Below are positions 59,095-64,000 of a DNA stretch of 64,000 nucleotides, piece after piece. Position numbers and translations under genes: made by a program. Origin of the DNA: Amoebidium appalachense (Eukaryota > Ichthyosporea); assembly GCA_963693365.1 (NCBI GenBank), contig CAVNZM010000009.1, positions 3,968,001 through 4,032,000 of the forward strand, read 5' to 3'. Position 1 is the first letter of the stretch; the number at the start of each line of letters is the position of its first letter. The notes under the pieces are model-generated. The model made no database searches, had not been told where the DNA came from, and worked only from the letters and a program-made list of their open reading frames with translations.

Positions 59095-62000
59095 ATGACT
59101 CAAAAGCACACTGCTGGGACCCACCAGTTGGAAGAGGCGCAGGTTGAACGGCTTCACCAGATTCTGTCGGATACATACCTGGTCGATGGCGGAATCAGCC
59201 TTCCCACTCTCCACGTGAGGTATGCTCCGTTCCTGTTTCTTGCTTCAATCCATGCATCTCTCACTTCAGTTTTCCTACCTTTTACATGTGCATTTGGCCC
59301 TGAAAGTGGTCTGATCACCATACATGTGGGTGGTCTGTCCGGGCGAGAAAGTTTGCGTTTGTGGGATACGTGTTTCTTGAGACGGACTTGATGGAGTTGT
59401 AAGCTAAACTGTGTGTGCTTCTGTGCCATCTTAATTTTTGTCACTTGTGGTTGGCTAAGGAAACCTGCACATTCTAGGAACTCTTGTTGTCGAGTCCCAC
59501 ATTCCATCGTGCAGCTTCGACCTCGTGACCTAGTGTTTTTGTGTACACGTGTGTATACGGACGTGTGTGAACGTACGTTGTGCAACACCTGCATTTTTTT
59601 TCCGGAAACGTGTGACATGGACTTTATGAAAGGCACGGTTTGCCGTTTTTATTGCGGCAGCAAGGTGTTAAACAGCTAGATCGTCCTCAGCTTCGGGCTT
59701 GGCTAGGTTGGTTGGTGTGAAGTGTGTAATTTTCGTTTCTTTCCCACGCCCCTTTCTGGATCGTAGCTCTGGCGGGGGTGCTTCATGTCTCTCTCTGGAT
59801 CTTGATTCTAGCCAGACCTCGATGTGTGCACAGAGTTTTCCTTTTCGCACATGCATTTTGTTCCTGTTGAGTCCATGGTTGTGCTGTGTACACTTTTCAG
59901 TTGAGGCTGCTTTGGTTGCTGTCCCTGTGTTGGCCTTAGTTGGTGTGTTTGCCACGGACTTTTCGAAAGATATCGATGTTGCTTGCATTTCCCCTGTTTT
60001 TTGAGTGGCTGTAAGCGGTGCACTGACCTGCACACGTGCCTCTCCTTGCATATTTTGTTCAGTCTATCCCTGTGCACTTTTTTTACCCACATTTATTTTT
60101 TAACATAAAATAATTTTTCCTGGCGGACGTGATCTGTGGAGGTTTTGTGTGCGTGCTTGTGACCTGATGTTCAGTTAAGTTGTCAGAAGCAGAGTGCTGA
60201 CAAAGATCACGGCTTAACTTCCCATATAGTACACACACTGTTTGCACCGAGTGTTCCTTGCAAGAACACTTATGAGTAAAACCAGTATGCTTGTCCGACA
60301 AATTAAACGGTGTGGAGTCAAGCTTAGGTTTGGGGAGGCAGCACGCTTCTTTTGAGGGGTGGGGTGTATGGATGTGTGCGTGTGTGTGTGTGTGAGGGAT
60401 GAGGGTGTTGTTTTGGAGTTCTAGCTACAAACACTCACCACCACTCGATAAATGGCACAAAAATTTAAGTGTTCACCAAAGCTCGTTTCCCGCACAGGCC
60501 AAAGGATCTTTGTCGCGAAATCTCAGACCGCCTCCGTGTTACGGATATCCGGTTGAAGGATGTGCGACTCAATGGCAGTGCAGCCAGCTCGGTTCTTGCC
60601 GACCCGGCAAGCAATCGAGAGTACTTCAGCGACATTGACATCCTCTTCACGGTCGGGTTTGAGGTGTCCAAATCGGCACAGCATTTCGACACGTTGCTCT
60701 CAGTTGTCATGGAGACTCTCAAGGCCCACTTTCCTGCCGACCTTAAGCAACATGCCAAGAACATTCCCAATGCGGTCATGGCATCCATGTACGTGTCCAA
60801 GCTCGTCAAAGTGCCCAACTACCACACGCACTCAACGAATGATGACGTGTGGTCGCTCATTTCCCTCAGGAATGATTGCGGAAGGAACATCGAGCTCAAA
60901 TTCGTGCGGCAGATGCGGCGACAATGCGAGTTTTCGATGGACTCCTTTCAGATCATCCTCAACGAGACCGTTTTGCAGGCGCAGCAGCCCGCTGAGCCAT
61001 GTAAGGTAGCGGCGATGTCGGTGTACGGCAACTACGACGAAGCGCTTCGGCACCTGCAGCAGGGCATCATATTTATTGAGAAGCCCGAAGAGGTGCGCGG
61101 TGGCGGTCTGTTGAAGTATTGCCGTCTGCTTACGCGCGGCTACGACCTGCCGCAGTCGATGAGCGACGACGAAGTGAACAAGCTCGAGTCGCTCATGTGT
61201 ACGCGGTTTTTCATTGATTTTCCGAACGTCGAGTTGCAGTACAACACGCTGGTGTCGTGCCTGCGCACACATCACTTCACGGACAAGGACTCTGTTATCC
61301 GGTTTCTAGACCATCTGTATGTCGCCATCAGTAACTATACGCGCGCGGACCCGCACAAGCGGGCATCATCGTTGGACATGGTTCGGTTTGTACAGTTCAG
61401 CATTGAGCAGGCACCGGAGCTCACACCGCCTAACAAGGAACGGGCAAAGACCACACGGCACATTCCCCTCATGGCACGTCAGGGTTCGAACCACGGCCAC
61501 CTACCGCCATGCATCACGATCGTCGATCCGTCGGGCGCATTTGCGCAGGAGGAGCCCGCACTCACCGAGGGTGAATCCTCCGCATCGTCCTCTGCGGGTG
61601 AAGATGGGGACGATTCCGCATACCCGTCCCCGCCAGCCACGCCGGAAATGAAGCCCACGTCACACAGCCGCGAGCTTCCGGCCGCGCCTCCACCGCCACC
61701 GCCACAGGAAACACAGTCGTGCGATGAGCAGGAGGAGAACGTACCCACCCTTAACGTCCTTCCCACCCCTCCTTCGTCTGTTCCGGCGTCCGATTGCGGC
61801 AGCAGCGTCGGCGACGATTTGAGCAGCAACGAGGACGAAGACGAGCTCGAGTGCGACGAGAAGAGTGACCTGCAGACAGGCGGTGCGGCTTCGGACGAAA
61901 TCGGGAGACCCGGCCCGACGGCGGCGACTTTGGAGGAGAAGGAGGTTGTGTTTTCTCGGTGCCGCACGGTGATTGCGCGGGGGGACGACCCCGAAGGTCT

Positions 62001-62649
62001 CCTCCGCGATTTGGATCTGTCGGTTGTGGATGTTGATGATTTTGGGTTCTTTGGTAACGTGGCGACGTCTGGCCAGACACTTTTGATGGTCGCGGCGAAA
62101 CACGGGCGGTTGGCGTGCGTGACGATGCTCCTGGACAAGTTTAATGCAAACGTAAACCAGTCGGGCGGGCTGGGCAAGTATACGGCCCTGCACTATGCGG
62201 CGTACCACGGGCACAACGAGGTTGTCCATGCCTTGGTGCAGCGCGGCGCGGACGTGCACCTGACGACGTGCGATGGCGAGACAGCGGAGATGGCTGCAAA
62301 GTGCAAAAACCACACGTGGGTTGTGTCGTACCTCGAAGCGTGGCGCATGGGAAAGACGCTGCCGGCGCTTCCTCCAAGCAAGGAAGGGAAGAGCAACGGC
62401 CGGGGCGGTAATCGTTCAGCGAAAGGAAAGGACGGTGGCCGGACACACGGGACGGGTGGAGAGAAGGGTGCGCACAAGCAGCAGCCCCGCACAAAGGGCC
62501 AGCCCACACATGCACGGGGGCGGGAGCCGAAGGAGAACCACCAGCAACAACAGCTTCACCGGGAGAGGGAGAATGTTAGAGCGGCTAGAGACCGGCAGGA
62601 ACCCCGGTCAAAGGTTCGGTCGCCGGGCGACGCGTCCCGGCGGTCATAA
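59095..62649 (+). CDS. TENT5 (FAM46)-type terminal nucleotidyltransferase fused to ankyrin repeats
   Basis: Exons 59095-59219 and 60498-62649 (stop TAA), giving 758 residues. The start MTQKHTAGTHQLEEAQVERL was chosen because the TENT5 N-terminal helix (QVERLHQILSDTYLV ... ISLPTLHVR) lies in exon 1 and joins in frame to PKDLCREISDRL. Catalytic motif: NGSAAS at residues 67-72 and DID at 87-89, the GS...DxD metal-binding set; IELKFVRQMRRQCEF and RGGGLLKYCRLLTRGYDLP (about 243) and CTRFFIDFPNVELQYNTL are TENT5 hallmarks. Known TENT5 proteins are cytoplasmic non-canonical poly(A) polymerases. Residues from about 360 to 555 are Ser/Pro/Glu-rich and acidic. Two clear ankyrin units follow (about 566-657: GQTLLMVAAKHGRLACVTML, YTALHYAAYHGHNEVVHALV), then a basic Gly/Arg/Lys/Gln tail possibly binding RNA. 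The single intron lacks microsatellites. Confidence 0.92.
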
Positions 62650-63250
62650 ACTTAACGAACGGCGATTAGTGGGCTATGTTAGGCGCCCATTCAACACCGA
62701 TACTCCCCAAAAATATCTAAGGCTGGCTGTGGAAACCGGTACGGCTGTCAAAGGGCGTCGTTTTTCTGCTTACCGCGTTCTTGCCGTATGACGTTCGTTG
62801 TTTTTCTTTGTAATATGTTTCTGTTTTTTCTCTTCTATGTCAAAGGTTGAAGTAATTAGGAAGGTAGAAAGCACGAAAAATGAAAAAATGATGTTCAGTA
62901 ACGATTGTAAAAAAAAAAAATATATGAAAAAAAGTAAATATAAACCCAAAAAAAGGAAAGTATGCACAGCAATAAATTGCTAGGGTATGGTTGTCGTTTT
63001 CTCTCTTGCTTCGTTGAGCTTTTGTTCGTGTGGTTGATATGACTGCCGGACAGCATACATAGGTTGTGGTATATTGACAAATTTTTTTTCTTTTCTTCTT
63101 CTTCTAAAACCTTGATGGCACACCCCTTTGCAGTGTTTAGCAAAGATAGATTTTGAAATATCTGTCAGGTGCAGAAGTGCCGAGGTGGCGTGTTCTTTCG
63201 AAAGCATAGAGAGAGCAAAAGCTCATATTGATAAATAAAACAGTGATTTT
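62650..63250 (+). other. TENT5-ankyrin downstream region
   Basis: AT-rich with poly(A)-signal candidates AATAAA near 62971 and AAATAAAAC near 63235. Short frames show no recognisable domain. Confidence 0.5.
62971..62976 (+). promoter_or_regulatory. Candidate poly(A) signal of the TENT5-ankyrin gene
   Basis: GCAATAAATTGC about 320 bases after the stop codon. Sequence match only. Confidence 0.4.
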
Positions 63251-63309
63251 GGAATGGTACACACGGTAATGTCGAGATTTCACATCATCAAACTCAGACC
63301 CGTAGGTAG

Positions 63310-63461
63310 GCAAGGACACAAAACTCACACACACGCCCACACACAAACTGGACGCCTATCAGGCGCACGTGCACACGTGCCACACACACACACCGTGACA
63401 CACATGCCCACACACAGACTGGACGCCTATCAGGCTCAAGTGCGCATGCGCCACACACACT

Positions 63462-63492
<31 letters not shown>

Positions 63493-63638
63493 GCGCACAC
63501 GCACACCGGTACCGTGGCGCACATGCACACGCACATTATTAGACAACCCAAATACACGCACACACACATTTGTGTGTGTATACGCACGCACGCGCACACG
63601 CTCACATACACACACAGTCACACACGCACACACGCACT

Positions 63639-63671
<33 letters not shown>

Positions 63672-63697
63672 CAACACACACACACACGCACACACAC

Positions 63698-63780
<83 letters not shown>
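63310..63780. repeat. CA-rich block with a 74-base tandem duplication
   Basis: ACTGGACGCCTATCAGGC occurs at about 63347 and 63418 inside CA-rich DNA. Near-pure (CA)n runs at about 63640-63670 and 63700-63779. The last 220 bases of the window are unique, with no gene recognised. Confidence 0.9.
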
Positions 63781-64000
63781 GTGGCACACACCGTGGCTGC
63801 ACCAGTACCTGGTACGGCAGCCACGATTGGGCGCGCCACATAACTTGAGTATGACCATATATGGCTCGTGGGAAACAAAAAAGGTAATATCGCATAATTA
63901 TGTCCAATCATCTTTTTCTTCTTCCCTCTTGGTGAGCGTGAACCGGGCTCTTCTGACCCGGCTCGCAGAGGAGGATCAGGTCACTTGAATTCTGGACATT

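Overview
The window is nuclear DNA of an intron-rich microbial eukaryote; the lineage cannot be resolved from sequence alone. Evidence: five multi-exon genes with GT-AG introns, peptidase, oxidoreductase, WD40 and mitochondrial-type proteins, DNA-transposon and tyrosine-recombinase retroelement traces, and a 500-base assembly gap. Microsatellites and homopolymers are unusually dense: (C)n/(G)n, (CA)n/(GT)n, (CT)n/(AG)n. They fill introns and intergenic DNA and create most of the long open frames, which are not genes.

Layout. 1-6.8 kb: a seven-exon Plavaka-type (CACTA superfamily) transposase gene on +, cut off by the left edge. 6.8-8.3 kb: GC-rich and minisatellite DNA. 8.36-9.37 kb: a single-exon unknown gene on -, with tandem repeats and a CCAAT minisatellite upstream. 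10.65-11.15 kb: gap. 12.4-13.2 kb: pieces of an unknown gene on -. 14.4-18.2 kb: simple repeats and a duplicated block. 18.25-19.78 kb: a tyrosine-recombinase retroelement remnant and long direct repeats. 20.05-24.87 kb: a TDA3/DadA-like FAD oxidoreductase on -. 25.78-30.04 kb: a mitochondrial TFB/MTF1-like rRNA-dimethylase-fold gene on +, divergent from the oxidoreductase. 32.17-42.65 kb: WDR89-like WD40 gene on -, nine exons. 44.74-53.51 kb: complete eight-exon S28 serine carboxypeptidase on +. 59.10-62.65 kb: TENT5 (FAM46) nucleotidyltransferase fused to ankyrin repeats, with one intron.

The genes do not form a pathway; this is ordinary eukaryotic mixed content. The main novelty lies in the introns. 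A dispersed repeat family ending in TTCAAAC followed by a C run has at least seven recognisable copies. All lie inside introns of three genes, and all are in sense with the host gene although the hosts point both ways. Many acceptors are formed directly by a (CA)n tract ending in CACAG, often with a C run upstream, and several introns have a G/T-rich 5' part and a C/A-rich 3' part that could pair. Two genes carry apparent frame breaks (TFB exon 2; oxidoreductase exons 3 and 4). The frameshifts sit at or near homopolymers and may be assembly errors. The other four gene models read cleanly with the standard code.
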